Origin: Pollenia angustigena
Taxonomy: Eukaryota; Arthropoda; Insecta; Diptera; Polleniidae
Assembly: GCA_930367215.1 (NCBI GenBank)
Contig: OV884059.1
Location: forward strand, 236,529,803-236,593,802
DNA length: 64,000 nucleotides
Reading direction: 5' to 3'
The notes beneath the pieces are model-generated. The model had not been told where the DNA came from. It searched no databases and saw nothing but the letters and a program-made list of their open reading frames with translations. Every line of letters starts with the position of its first letter. The first letter of the stretch is position 1. The position numbers and the translations under genes are program-made. Of this stretch, positions 42,956-53,159 are shown in pieces.

Positions 42956-45900
42956 TTGGAAATCGTCTTCAGATCGTGGCCGGAGTTTGTTGGAAAATTT
43001 ATAAATGATTTTCCCAGTGTGGAAAACATAGCGGACATTCACGTTAAAATGTCACGTACCAAACGTAATGGTGATGAAACTCCACAGGAATTTTATTACC
43101 GAATGTTGGCTCTAGGTAAGAGAGGGGGGCTGTCAGAGCCCGCTATAGCACGTCATATCATTAACGGTATAAATGACTCGGACCTGAAAATGAAAATTTC
43201 AAATAATTACTGCGACTGTAGTAAACTACTACGTGACATCGTAACATTTTGTATGCACAACGATATAAGACAGCCAACCAGGGACACAAGAATTAAATCT
43301 TCTGCATCGGTGTCATCAAATTATCAACGAAATCCTACCGAAAAACGAAATGATAGCCAAATTAAATGTTTTAATTGTCATAAAATGGGACATTATTCGA
43401 AAAATTGTCCGGACCCCCAACGTAAACAAAGATGTGGAAATTGTAGCCGTACTAACCATCAAACGGAAAATTGCCCTGAAAAAAGAAAACAAGAAGAACG
43501 TCGTCCAGCTGTCAATCAGGTCGATGAGAAGACAACGAATTTACAAGTAGTCGTGAAACGAATAATTGTCAATGAGGTTGCAACGGATGCTTTTGTCGAC
43601 CCTGGAAGTAAATGTACACTCATTCGTGAGAGTTTTGCAAATACTTTGGGTGCACCTGAACCATGTTCGGTATTTTTGGAGGGCTTTGCTCACGGCGAAT
43701 ATGAGAGTAAAGGTAAATTGCAACTTAATATCATTATTGACGATACATCTCATAACCTTGATGTACTTATTGTAACGGATGATCTCATATGTGAAAACAT
43801 ATTACTTGGTAGAGATGTCCTGTGCCAAAGGGGCAGTCGTTTAGTGATTGAGGGTGATTCTTGTCGTATGGAAAGGATTGTGGCCAAAGTCACTAACGAT
43901 GAAAAAAACACAGACGACATGAACCGGATTCTAATTGTTTTGAACAACCATCGGGAAACTTTTGCTGATAACTCAAAAGATCTGGGTGAGTGTAACGTTC
44001 TAAATATGAATATAAAACTTACATCCGATGTTCCGGTAAATGTGAAACCATATCGAATACCGTTTTCTAAACGCCCGGTAGTGAATAAACTGGTGAAGGA
44101 ACTTTTGGGCGCAAATATTATACGACCATCAAATTCAGCATACGCTTCAGGTATTGTTTTGGCTGAAAAGAAAAATAACGAGCACCGTTTATGTGTGGAT
44201 TTTCGGGCGGTTAACCGTATTACTATTAAAACACCATTTCCAATGCCCAATTTAGAGGAGCAATTTGCACAGTTGGCCGGTAATCGGTATTTCACGTCAT
44301 TGGATTTACGAATGGGCTACCACCAAATTAAAATGGAGGAATCCTCAAAACAATACACGGCATTTGTGACCACCCAAGGTCACTATGAGTATAATCGAAT
44401 GCCGTTTGGGCTGGTAAACGCTCCAGCCGTGTTTCAGCGAGTCATGAACTCGTTGATAGCCAAAATGAATCCAGGCGAAGTTCTGGCATATTTGGATGAT
44501 GTGATCATCCCTAGTAAAACTCTTGATGAGGGCTTGCAACGTTTAGATACATTTTTGAATATATTAAAAGGGGCAGGTTTAACACTTAGACTCGACAAAT
44601 GTAAATTCCTTGAACGTGAAATCTCGTATTTGGGACACAAGGTGAGGGAAGATGGAGTGACACCCGGGGAGGATAAGATAACTGCCATACAAAATTTCGT
44701 ACCTCCTACGAATATAACTGAAGTCCGAAGATTTCTTGGGCTTACGGGATTTTTCCGGAAATTCGTCGAGAACTATTCGATCATTTCTAAGCCACTCACC
44801 AGTCTGTTGCGTAAGGAGAATCAGTTTGCATGGGGTGAGAGTCAACAAAGATCATTTGGGAAATTAATCGATATACTTTCTAGTCGTCCGGTGTTGTGTC
44901 TCTACAACTTTGGTGATAAACATGAGGTACATACTGACGCCAGTTCAGTCGGCATAGCTGGTGTTCTACTTCAGTCATCAGATGGGAAATCGTGGAGGCC
45001 CGTTTGTTATTACAGTCGTCACTGCACCGCGGCAGAATCAAATTACCATAGCTATGAGCTGGAAACGTTAGCTGTGGTCGAATCGCTTGAGAGATTTCGT
45101 ATATATATTTTGGGTAAGCCTTTCCGATTGGTGACCGATTGCTCGGCGATTGCAAAGGCGAAACAGAACAAGGAAATGATACCTAAAATAGCCCGTTGGT
45201 GGATAAAGATCCTTGATTATGATTGTGATATAATACATCGCCAGGGTGCAAGCATGTGCCACGTGGACGCACTTAGCCGTGCCCCAGATCCGACTGCTCC
45301 AATAATGGAAGAGGCTGATCGTATAATGAGTTTGAGTATTTCTGAAGAAGACTGGTTGTTTACTATGCAAATACAGGACTCTGATCTGTTGGACATCGTT
45401 GCTGTTCTAAAGGACTTAAAAGAGTCGCCGCAAGGTAAACAAATAAGGCAAGAATACTGCTTGATAAATAAACGTCTATACCACAAAGAAGCCGGCCAGG
45501 TTAAACTCGTCGTTCCTAAATCAGTTCGCTGGAGAGTTGTTAGATCCTGTCATGATGACATGGGTCATTTTGGCCTCGAAAAGACCATCCAACGTATAAG
45601 TCAAAATTTTTGGTTCCCGAAAATGCGGAAATACGTCAAGAACTATATATCATCTTGCGTAGACTGTTGTTACAATAAAGCAAGGTCTGGTAGGCCCGAG
45701 GGGCAACTACATGTGGACGAGATTGAACCCATACCATTCCGGAAAATACATATGGACCATTTGGGGCCTTTTATTCGTAGCAAACGGGGAAATACTCATG
45801 TATTGGCAATTTCGAACGCTTTTAGTAAGTTTTTGGTGGTAAAACCCGTAAAGTCTACAAAGACACAACCCGTTTTGACAGCATTGAATGAGATGACTGG

Positions 45901-46687
45901 TTATTTTGGACTGCCAAAAGTTATCGTGTCGGATCGTGGTACAGCCTTCACATCTAAGGCCTTCGAGCAGTATTGTGAACAAAACCACATTAAACATATA
46001 AAGTCGGCCGTACGCACCCCCAGGGCTAATGGCCAGGTGGAAAGGGCAAATGCCATAATCTTGTCATACTTACGAACGGCGACAACAAATAAGGCCGATT
46101 GGGATCTTTCATTAAGGGAACTTCAGTGGAGCGTAAACTCGCAAAAGAATACTACATCTGGATTTTGTCCAAACGAATTAGTTTTTGATTTCAAACTAAT
46201 TGATATCGTGCAAAATCACCTCATTGCCGCAATTCATGACGATAGGTCGGAAAACGAAATCTACATGCCTGGTAGTGAAAAACGCGAGCAAGCAAACATC
46301 AACATCACTAATGAGAAGCAAAGATGGAAGAACCGATTTGACAAGAATCATTGCAAACCAACCTTATATAAGCAAGGAGATCTGATAGTAATTGAAAACG
46401 AATTTCCCGCAACGGGTGAGTCCCGAAAGTTGGATCCTAAATATAAGGGTCCCTATATCATCGCAAGGGTCCTTGACAAGGACCGATATCTTATTGAGGA
46501 TGTACCTGGAATGTCTATTACATCCAGAAAATTCTGCTCTGTCTACTCTTCGGATAAAATGAAGCCGTGGTGTTTAAGCTTGCCCGAACTAGATTTAGAG
46601 GGCGAAAATGACGATGGAATCGAGGACGATCCCAGGTCAGGATTGGCCGAACTGTCAGCGATACATCCCCAAAATACAACCGTGTAG
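42956..46687 (+). CDS. pol: gypsy Gag C terminus and Pol polyprotein
   Basis: 1,243 codons. Residues 1-100: capsid end. 138-173: two CCHC knuckles (CFNCHKMGHYSKNC, CGNCSRTNHQTENC), binding RNA. About 211-290: aspartic protease, with DPGS where DSG/DTG is usual, and ILLGRDVL. About 360-545: RT (LCVDFRAVN, MPFGLVNAP, YLDD at 512). 655-775: RNase H (HTDASSVGIAGVLL, DALSRAP). 865-905: integrase HHCC (HDDMGHFG, CVDCC). DDE at about 934, 993 and 1030 (MDHLGPF, SDRGTAF, NGQVERAN). About 1170: KGPY, C-terminal GPY-like. The stop lies 35 bp inside the 3' LTR. The chosen start is simply the first Met after the TAG at 42938; the real frame is continuous with gag. Confidence 0.93.
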   Translation: MEIVFRSWPEFVGKFINDFPSVENIADIHVKMSRTKRNGDETPQEFYYRMLALGKRGGLSEPAIARHIINGINDSDLKMKISNNYCDCSKLLRDIVTFCMHNDIRQPTRDTRIKSSASVSSNYQRNPTEKRNDSQIKCFNCHKMGHYSKNCPDPQRKQRCGNCSRTNHQTENCPEKRKQEERRPAVNQVDEKTTNLQVVVKRIIVNEVATDAFVDPGSKCTLIRESFANTLGAPEPCSVFLEGFAHGEYESKGKLQLNIIIDDTSHNLDVLIVTDDLICENILLGRDVLCQRGSRLVIEGDSCRMERIVAKVTNDEKNTDDMNRILIVLNNHRETFADNSKDLGECNVLNMNIKLTSDVPVNVKPYRIPFSKRPVVNKLVKELLGANIIRPSNSAYASGIVLAEKKNNEHRLCVDFRAVNRITIKTPFPMPNLEEQFAQLAGNRYFTSLDLRMGYHQIKMEESSKQYTAFVTTQGHYEYNRMPFGLVNAPAVFQRVMNSLIAKMNPGEVLAYLDDVIIPSKTLDEGLQRLDTFLNILKGAGLTLRLDKCKFLEREISYLGHKVREDGVTPGEDKITAIQNFVPPTNITEVRRFLGLTGFFRKFVENYSIISKPLTSLLRKENQFAWGESQQRSFGKLIDILSSRPVLCLYNFGDKHEVHTDASSVGIAGVLLQSSDGKSWRPVCYYSRHCTAAESNYHSYELETLAVVESLERFRIYILGKPFRLVTDCSAIAKAKQNKEMIPKIARWWIKILDYDCDIIHRQGASMCHVDALSRAPDPTAPIMEEADRIMSLSISEEDWLFTMQIQDSDLLDIVAVLKDLKESPQGKQIRQEYCLINKRLYHKEAGQVKLVVPKSVRWRVVRSCHDDMGHFGLEKTIQRISQNFWFPKMRKYVKNYISSCVDCCYNKARSGRPEGQLHVDEIEPIPFRKIHMDHLGPFIRSKRGNTHVLAISNAFSKFLVVKPVKSTKTQPVLTALNEMTGYFGLPKVIVSDRGTAFTSKAFEQYCEQNHIKHIKSAVRTPRANGQVERANAIILSYLRTATTNKADWDLSLRELQWSVNSQKNTTSGFCPNELVFDFKLIDIVQNHLIAAIHDDRSENEIYMPGSEKREQANINITNEKQRWKNRFDKNHCKPTLYKQGDLIVIENEFPATGESRKLDPKYKGPYIIARVLDKDRYLIEDVPGMSITSRKFCSVYSSDKMKPWCLSLPELDLEGENDDGIEDDPRSGLAELSAIHPQNTTV

Positions 46688-46887
46688 GTTATGATACTTG
46701 TTGCTGGTTGACTGCGAGGTGAAGAAGGATTGAATACAAGGCAGCTGACAAGTGCGGACGTGTTTTTAAATTCGTTTTATTAATTATATTTTTCTTAAAG
46801 TTTTGTTTTAATAACTATGAATAAAGTTATTTTATGAATTATTAAATAATCCGTTTAGTTATTTTATTCAAGAATTGGTGTGTGACA
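46653..46887 (+). repeat. 3' LTR of the gypsy element
   Basis: Same 235 bp as the 5' LTR with no difference seen. The last 12 codons of pol and its stop lie inside it. No obvious polypurine tract precedes it (GGTCAGGATTGGCCGAAC). Confidence 0.95.
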
Positions 46888-46936
46888 CTTATTTTTATAT
46901 TTATTATAATTTTAAATGGTATAAAAACATAACAAA

Positions 46937-47630
46937 CAAGTAAGAAAGTATAGTCGGTCAAGCCCGACCATATGATACCCTACACCACAGTTTTTTAAAA
47001 CACATCATGCTTATGTGTCCATGTAAATATGGATTTATCTATGTTTATAAACTTCATGAAAATCGGTCTGAAAGTTTGTGAGAGGCAGACTTGCCCCCTG
47101 CCTCCCCTTGTGGTCCTATTTTTAAAAAACTGTATAGCTAATGTGTCTCTATAGATATGGATCTATCTATGTTTTAAATTTCATTAAAATCGGTTTGAGA
47201 GGCAGAAATTGCCCCTATCTCCCCTCGTGGTCCGATTTTTTTAAAAATTTATACATTTTGTGTCCATATAGATATGGTTCTATCTATGTTTTAAATTTCA
47301 TTAAAATCGGTTTGATAGTTTCTGAGAGGAAGAAATTTCCCCCTATCTTCCCTCGTGGTCCTACGATTCGGCCCATTTTCAATAGGCTTGGTCCTTGTGC
47401 CAATAAGAACCTATGACCCAAATTTTATCAAATTATCTCTAAAATTGCGACCTGTACTTTGCGCACAAGGTTACATGGACAGCAAGCCGGACGGACATCG
47501 TTAGTTCGACTAAGAAAGTGATTCTGAGTAGATCGGTATACTTTAAGGTGGGTCAAGGACCACTATTTTAAGTCGTTACACACATCAGCACAAATGCATA
47601 ATACCCTCTCCACTATTGTGGTGTGGGTAT
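46937..47630 (-). mobile_element. Helentron (copy H4), minus strand, with about 120-bp core repeats
   Basis: Minus-strand start TATACCCACACCACAATAGT (47630 leftward). 3' end: GGTCGGGCTTGACCGAC hairpin, then CTTACTTG (46937). Three core units begin with TGTCYMTRTARATATGG near 47016, 47143 and 47259. The other arm of the host foldback element lacks this insert (ATAACAAAAAACATTG), giving the empty site. Confidence 0.75.
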
Positions 47631-47846
47631 AAAAACATTGTATATTAATTATATGCACTAAAAAATAATTGATCGTATTACAATAGACATGTAAAAACTA
47701 AAATAAATATTTTGTAAATATTTGTCTGGAGAAGTAATTTTTATAAAATATTACTCAAATGTTTTGGTAATTCAAAAACGTTAAACTTGTTTTCTGCCAA
47801 AACATGTTTTTTTGATCATGACATTGTTGCAGCGAATAGAAGATAT

Positions 47847-48113
47847 TTATGTAATGTGTTTTATAAATACATTTATTAATATATTTCTTGTACTTTTCTT
47901 TCTGAATCCAAGTTCCAATTTCACGCAAAAATCTTCAGCATTAGAAATTTTAAATATGTGTTCATAATTCGTGTTATTTACTTTACTCTCTTGAAGTTTA
48001 AATTCATGTATAAATGCATCTGGATTAGTTATAATATCTTTAAGCTCTGAAAGTAATTCGAAAAAGTTTATACCTTCATTAGACACTATAAATAATGGGT
48101 CTAAATACTTCAA
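47847..48113 (-). other. Uncharacterised ORF at the foldback loop edge
   Basis: 88 codons, including FFELLSELKDIITNPDAFIH and NNTNYEHIFKISNAEDFCVK. Not recognised. It spans the arm/loop border of the foldback element (left arm ends about 47905). It may be the relic of a protein carried by the autonomous parent. Composition is AT-biased, like its surroundings. Confidence 0.3.
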
Positions 48114-48175
48114 TATATTGAGCTTTTTGTTTTTTTTATATCAATTCTTGTTATCAATTCTATACACAATTTTGG

Positions 48176-48798
48176 ATTTTTAATGTCAATTACACAAATT
48201 TTAGAAAAGTTTTCGGTACACAACAGTTCGGTTTCTGCTTCACGACCAATATATGTGAAATATCGTTTCCCCCCTATTCAAAATAAATAAAACAGGTTAA
48301 TAGAAAGTTTATTCAACCGATTTTCAGCTAACCACGCATGACAAGAAAAATTCTTATAAATGTGTCTTTTCTAAAGCATTTTGTGGCGGTTGGAAAAGAC
48401 TTGAACCCACCAAGGACGCTTATTTCTTATCATAAATTAAAGCTGGGAGTTAAAATAAAACAGAAAGAAAAAAAGTTAATTTTCCTACCGTAAAAAGTAT
48501 CACAAAAGTGGCAAGAATCACATAAAGTACCACATTTAGGTGCATTTTGTAAAAGTGGCCAAACAGTAAACAGAAAAACAGAAAAACTGTTTTAATATAT
48601 GTACGTATGTATATGTAAGCAAGTTTATATTAAATTTATTTTCTTGTCATGCGTGGTTAGCTGAAAATCGGTTGAATAAACTTTCTATTAACCTGTTTTA
48701 TTTATTATATGTATATATATATATTGGTCGTGAAGCACAAACCGAACTGTTGTGTACCGAAAACTTTTCTAAAATTTGTGTAATTGACATTAAAAGTA
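48176..48798. repeat. Inner inverted repeat in the foldback loop
   Basis: Arms of about 160 bp (48179..48350 and 48640..48796) share AATGTCAATTACACAAATTT, GTTTTCGGTACACAACAG, CAGGTTAATAGAAAG and CTAACCACGCATGACAAG. The loop 48351..48639 includes a degenerate B-box-like GGTTCAAGTCTTTTCC on the minus strand (about 48402). It is probably a separate palindromic insertion. Confidence 0.7.
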
Positions 48799-48808
48799 AA
48801 ATCTAATG

Positions 48809-48990
48809 GTGTTTTCCTTTCTACAAAAAAGTGTGAGATTTTATTTAAAAAAAATGCAATTTGGTGTATGTTTCATAAAAATTTTGCTTCCAAAAAAAGG
48901 TGAGTTTTTTAGAATAAAACAAGCCACCCAGACTCCAAATTGCATTTTTTTTAAATAAATTTCACATTTTTTGTAGAAAAGAAAACACCA
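48809..48990. mobile_element. Palindromic MITE with GGTGTTTTC ends
   Basis: GGTGTTTTCCTTTCTACAAA at the left and its near-complement at the right; the arms continue through AATGCAATTTGG, about 58 bp. A degraded relative of this block lies inside the hAT MITE at 18750 (about 19338..19395). Confidence 0.65.
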
Positions 48991-49700
48991 CAAGTTTTTA
49001 TCAAAAATTTGTCTAATGAATAAAATTATAAAACTATGGATTTTGTTATTAATTGTGGTACAAATCATCTTCCGGAATTACAGTAATTGGTGTACCTGAT
49101 TAATTAGACGTGATGGGAGAATCTGGGGGAATGGGCAAATAAATTTCTTAACAGTTTTTAAATATCTACCTTTGCAATACAATGCCTTTAATAAATCAAA
49201 GAAAATGTATTCAGAAGGAAAAGTACAAGAAATATATTAATAAATGCATATATAAAACACATTACATAAATATCTTCTATTTGCAGCAACAATGTCATAA
49301 TCAAAAAACATGTTTGGAGAAAACAAGTTTAACGTTTTTGAATTACCAAAACATTAAAGTCAATATTTTATAAAAATTACTTCTCGAGAGAAATATTTTC
49401 AAAATATTTATTTTAGTTTTTACAACAAATAAGCCATTTGTAAGTAAGTATGTATGTCTATTGTAATACGATCAATTGTTTTTTTAGTGTATATAATTAC
49501 TATACAATGTTTTTTGTTATGTTTTTATACCATTTAATATTATAATAAATAGAAAAATACGTAAAAAATACATAATGTGGTGTACTGATTTTAATTTTAA
49601 GAGATGTGCCCATTTTTTTAAAGATTCCCTTTTTTGTGCCACTTTTTTGGTAGATATCCCCTTTTTTGGTACCTTTTTAAAATATCCGACGGTAACACTG

Positions 49701-50079
49701 ATTGCATGGCCTTATGCTTGCAATCGCATTTGCATTTTTTTCTCTTTTACAACATTACAAAATCATTTGACATTTCAGTCCTGATGTAAACATTTAGAAA
49801 TTTTGACTAAAAGGCCTTTAATAGACAGTACAAAGAAGCACAGCTGAGCTATCAATACAACCTGCTATTCTTCTTGTTTGTATACATTACTGTTATTCAG
49901 CGCGAATTATTATCAAGTTCACTTGCGGCGAAAAACTGTGATTATAGCTGCTTTAACATGATTTTATAGCTGTATTTTAAATAATAATATCTATATCGAT
50001 ATTTTTTCTATCGACATTTCCGATATTTTAAGACTATCGATAGTTTCCCATCACTAATTTGACTGCTCTTTGCTTAGGG
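49701..50079. other. Non-coding, possible old hAT end
   Basis: CTATCGATAGTTTCCCATCA at 50034 resembles a hAT terminus (AGTGATGGGAAACTATCGA on the minus strand), preceded by a short ATCGATA-rich patch. No partner end was found. Confidence 0.35.
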
Positions 50080-50084
50080 TTTTT

Positions 50085-51000
50085 ATGATTAATATGTTCG
50101 AATATGTCTTATCTGCTCGATCTTCAAACATTCCATGACGACCAAAACGTGACTTCCTTTTGTAGTTTCCATTTTTTTTTAAATATTTTACAATTATTTG
50201 CACAGTTGGCTTTTTTAAATTAAATATTCATCCAATTTCATTTAGAGAACTCCCGTCCAGAGTTCTCAGTTTTTGGGGATTTATCCCCAAACTGGGGATT
50301 TTTTTTTTTGTAAATGGGGATAACAATTTCGTAAAATTCCCCAGGGGATTTTTTAGGGAAAATGCACTTTTTTCGCGGAGGGTTTTTGGGATTAATATAT
50401 ATTAGTTATATACGCCATTTGTGCAATGGCAAGGCCGGTTTGGTCCAGACATTAAACCTATTTAAGTTTTTTTGGTCCGAAGTTTTTTGTCATACCAAGA
50501 CGCTGGCGGTTTGATACCTTTTCAAGAGCTTGCGGAAATTATTTAAATATGCTTTCTGTACCAACATGTAACGCTTGTTTCCATAATAAATATAAATCAA
50601 ACCAAAATTTGCAACATAATGCAGTATGAGTTATTAGAAGCTCTTCTGAGAATAAAGACACACTTTAGAAACAATTAAGTTTTCTATGACAAATTTATTC
50701 CATCCTCTCAAATGCTAACACTTTTAAATGCAAACAACAAACAAAACAAAATTGCATTGGCTAATGAACCAGAAGTTTTTGAAATGATAAACATTGATGC
50801 AAAATTATTTTTCTTGTGCGTCTTTTTAAGTTGCTCAAAGTACAAAAAAAATTATTTATATTTTATTTTTTAGGATCTGTGGGGATTTTTGAGGATAAGA
50901 AAATAGCTATTTTCGGGATTTTTAAGGATAAAAATTCGTAAATTGGGGATAAGGCATAAAATAAAACTGGGAACCCTGCTACCGTCATTCCTTAATCATT
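50085..51000 (-). pseudogene. Tc1-like transposase DNA-binding relic, split by a hAT MITE
   Basis: Minus strand, 50257 leftward: SSLNEIG, stop, IFNLKKPTVQIIVKYLKKNG, then KRKSRFGRHGMFEDRADKTY. This reads like a Tc1-type HTH (helix SLNEIG..., recognition helix PTVQ.IV). Upstream sequence continues past the hAT MITE (50258..50978). A single stop (TGA) and no catalytic region make it a relic. Identification is by pattern only. Confidence 0.4.
50258..50978. mobile_element. hAT MITE with 8-bp duplication CTMCCGTC
   Basis: TIRs CAGAGTTCTCAGTTTT and complement CAGGGTTCCCAGTTTT. Flanking octamers CTCCCGTC and CTACCGTC differ at one base. Subterminal GGGGATTTTT motifs repeat along both sides. No coding. 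Confidence 0.75.
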
Positions 51001-51217
51001 TAGTAAGTTTACAAGTAATGATAGTTCTGCATCCAATATTTTAAGCTGACAATAACTTTCGTCGAATATATAAGTATGCATAACTCCTTGCTTATCGACG
51101 TTTATTAGGGGCTGATTCTATACTGGTCATATGCTGTCTTTAAGTTGTTTTCATATCTGTCGATGCGCGGCTGTATCTATGAGCTCTCCGATATTACTGA
51201 ATGTTCTTCCATGACTG

Positions 51218-51548
51218 TTAAGCTGGAGGTCCATGCCACGCGTTTTCGCCTCCACGCAGTGCATGCTTTTCTAACCTTACTTACGTTCTACGTTTCAAGT
51301 TACATGCAACGCTTTTTACGCAGCAGCAGCACAAGTAAAAATAAAGTTTAATTTGTCAAAATAAGCTGATTTGTTCGAACGCCGCTTGAGACGCTTACAA
51401 AAGTAGAAAGTAAACCTACTTTCCGCCTCAAGGCATCTACGCTTTTGTGGATGTAACTTACTACGTATAACTACACAGATTCTACTTTTTGACAACTGCG
51501 TATGCTGCGAAAAAGCAAGTAACGCGTGGTGTGGACCTCCAGCTTAAG
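51218..51548. mobile_element. TTAA-flanked (piggyBac-like) MITE
   Basis: TTAA then GCTGGAGGTCCATGCCACGC at left; right end complement GCTGGAGGTCCACACCACGC, followed by TTAA. TTAA on both sides suggests piggyBac, although the TIR does not begin CCC. About 331 bp, with internal ACGCTTTTTACGC and GTTCGAACGCCGCTTGA. A truncated inverted copy lies at 54088..54342. Confidence 0.65.
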
Positions 51549-51923
51549 ATGTAGAATATATTTATTTTGGTGTAGATAGATAGATGATGTTGGCCGTCCT
51601 CGTTTTCTGCTTCCTAGTGGTTTGTAAACAAGGGCGTTGTTGCATATATCCTTAGGTGGTTAACGGAAGGTATGACCGATCCACCCAAATGTCTAGCGAT
51701 AAGTGGTTATCAAAGTTAAGTTATTTATGAGTTATTGTAGGAGGCTAAAGCATAGTATAATAAGTACCAGGTATGATCATTTGGGAGAGTTTACATTATT
51801 TACCCATGTGATGTCAAAATAATTTTTTATTTGATTTTTGACGCTTGTTTTAATTGTTTTCCTTTATTTTCTTTCGTTTGACGTTATTTGGGTTTTAAAA
51901 TTGAGAACAAAGTTTCTAATGAC

Positions 51924-53159
51924 CAAGGCCCGGATTTTTATACAAATGCATATTTGTTCTCGTCAGTCTGAGATTACCATATACAAAATAGCTTTGCGAA
52001 TCAAGAAATTTGCAGTAAAATGCCATCGATTTGTTAGTACATATATTGATTTGAATGCATAGTTTTGCATATATTGCTGATATTGCATATTTTTGGTGCA
52101 TATTTTGAAAAAACTTGTTTTAATTGCTTTATTTTGCCATGCACCCTTACACAGAAGAGGTAAAAGACAACTTCGATGATATTTATTTATTTATTTCTAA
52201 AGGGAAAAATATTTTGTAAAGCACCTTCGCGTGTTGCCGCATCTAAAAAGAATTATCCGGATTAATGCCTTCCTCTACAGCTTATAACAACCAGATGGGG
52301 GACATGGTTGGAAGCAATTTGCCAATTCAAAGATGTCGTAAAAGGAATCAACAATGGTGAATTTAAGTTTACTGATATCGCCATAAATACGATGCATTTT
52401 GTGGACGGCAACTTAAGTTAACAAACTCGAAGCAAGCTTGATAAACTTTACACAAAAATTAAGGATTAAAATTTATTGTTTTAAGTCCTTAACTGCTTGC
52501 ATATTTAATTTAAATTGTTTTCGAAACAGCGTAGTGAAAATGAGTATGCCACAGAGGAACTATCAGCATTTAATGATGCACCTATCACTTCCGTTTTATT
52601 TTGTTTTGAAAAAACAGGCAGCCAACTTTTATTTTGAAAAAATGTAGGGTCAAATATATCTCTAAAGGCATTTTTAAAAACAAAATCAATAAACATTTGA
52701 TTCGTATGTAATTGCGATCAGTTTCGCACTATGCTTAAGCAAATGACAGTTTCAAAAAATTTAACAAAAAGTTTTCTTTCAATATGGTTTGCCACTTATG
52801 ATTAACATGTATTCGCACAGATGCTCAAGCCAGCTTATGCATATTATAGTTGGGCCTTTATAAGTGACATAATTTCATGATTGTCTTACTGTTTCTTTAT
52901 ATATTTGTGTTTTACTTTATTTTAACTTCTACTTTTGTGGTTATTGCGCCTTACTAACGTTTATGAGACTGATTTAAACGTTCTTTATACTATTTTTGTG
53001 TTTTCTTGTTATTTTTATGTTTTTTTTTATCACTAATAAAAAATTTAAGATTATATTAACTGCATATTTTTTAAATTTTAAGCGCATATATTTCTATTTT
53101 GACCACATTTTTTAATGCGCATAAAACGCGATTTTAACTGCATAAAAGTCCGGGCCCAG
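51924..53159. mobile_element. hAT element with perfect 8-bp duplication CTAATGAC
   Basis: CTAATGAC at 51916..51923 and 53160..53167. Ends are CAAGGCCCGGATTTTTATAC and, complemented, CTGGGCCCGGACTTTTATGC. A transposase relic lies at 52229..52420. It is an internally decayed hAT copy inside a LINE. Confidence 0.8.
52229..52420 (+). pseudogene. hAT-like transposase relic
   Basis: APSRVAASKKNYPD, stop, then PLQLITTRWGTWLEAICQFK and DVVKGINN. The TRWGTWLEA string is typical of hAT-like transposases of the same broad group as the 6198..6341 fragment. It fits the flanking 8-bp duplication of the element. Confidence 0.6.

Larger units (their letters stand above)
41428..46887 (+). mobile_element. Ty3/gypsy LTR retrotransposon, identical LTRs
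   Basis: 5,460 bp with 235-bp LTRs (41428..41662, 46653..46887) that look identical base for base. TSD CTTA at 41424..41427 and 46888..46891. The LTR begins TGTCAG and ends GTGACA. gag and pol share a frame; pol is open for 1,243 codons, but gag has two stop codons. Pol order is protease, RT, RNase H, integrase with a GPY-like motif, and no env, so it is an intracellular, Mag-like gypsy rather than an errantivirus. Identical LTRs indicate a very recent insertion. Confidence 0.95.
41284..49700. mobile_element. Foldback hAT-like element with about 480-bp arms, hosting gypsy and Helentron
   Basis: Ends CAGTGTTACCGTCGG (41284) and CCGACGGTAACACTG (49686..49700) resemble the hAT MITE at 18750. 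The arms match for about 480 bp: right arm 49210..49700; left arm 41284..41427, 46888..46936 and 47631..47905, after removing the gypsy element and Helentron H4. Without them the element is about 2.3 kb. The loop has two further inverted repeats (48176..48798, 48809..48990). No 8-bp duplication is visible (GCCATCAT vs ATTGCATG), and no transposase was seen. Confidence 0.7.

Noticed and set aside
42269..45155. Several minus-strand ORFs of 80-180 codons inside the gypsy element
   Set aside because: They are antisense shadows of gag and pol, whose domains are clear on the plus strand.
48390..48420. tRNA B-box-like sequence on the minus strand
   Set aside because: Only a degenerate B box and no A box at the right distance; probably chance within the inverted repeat loop.
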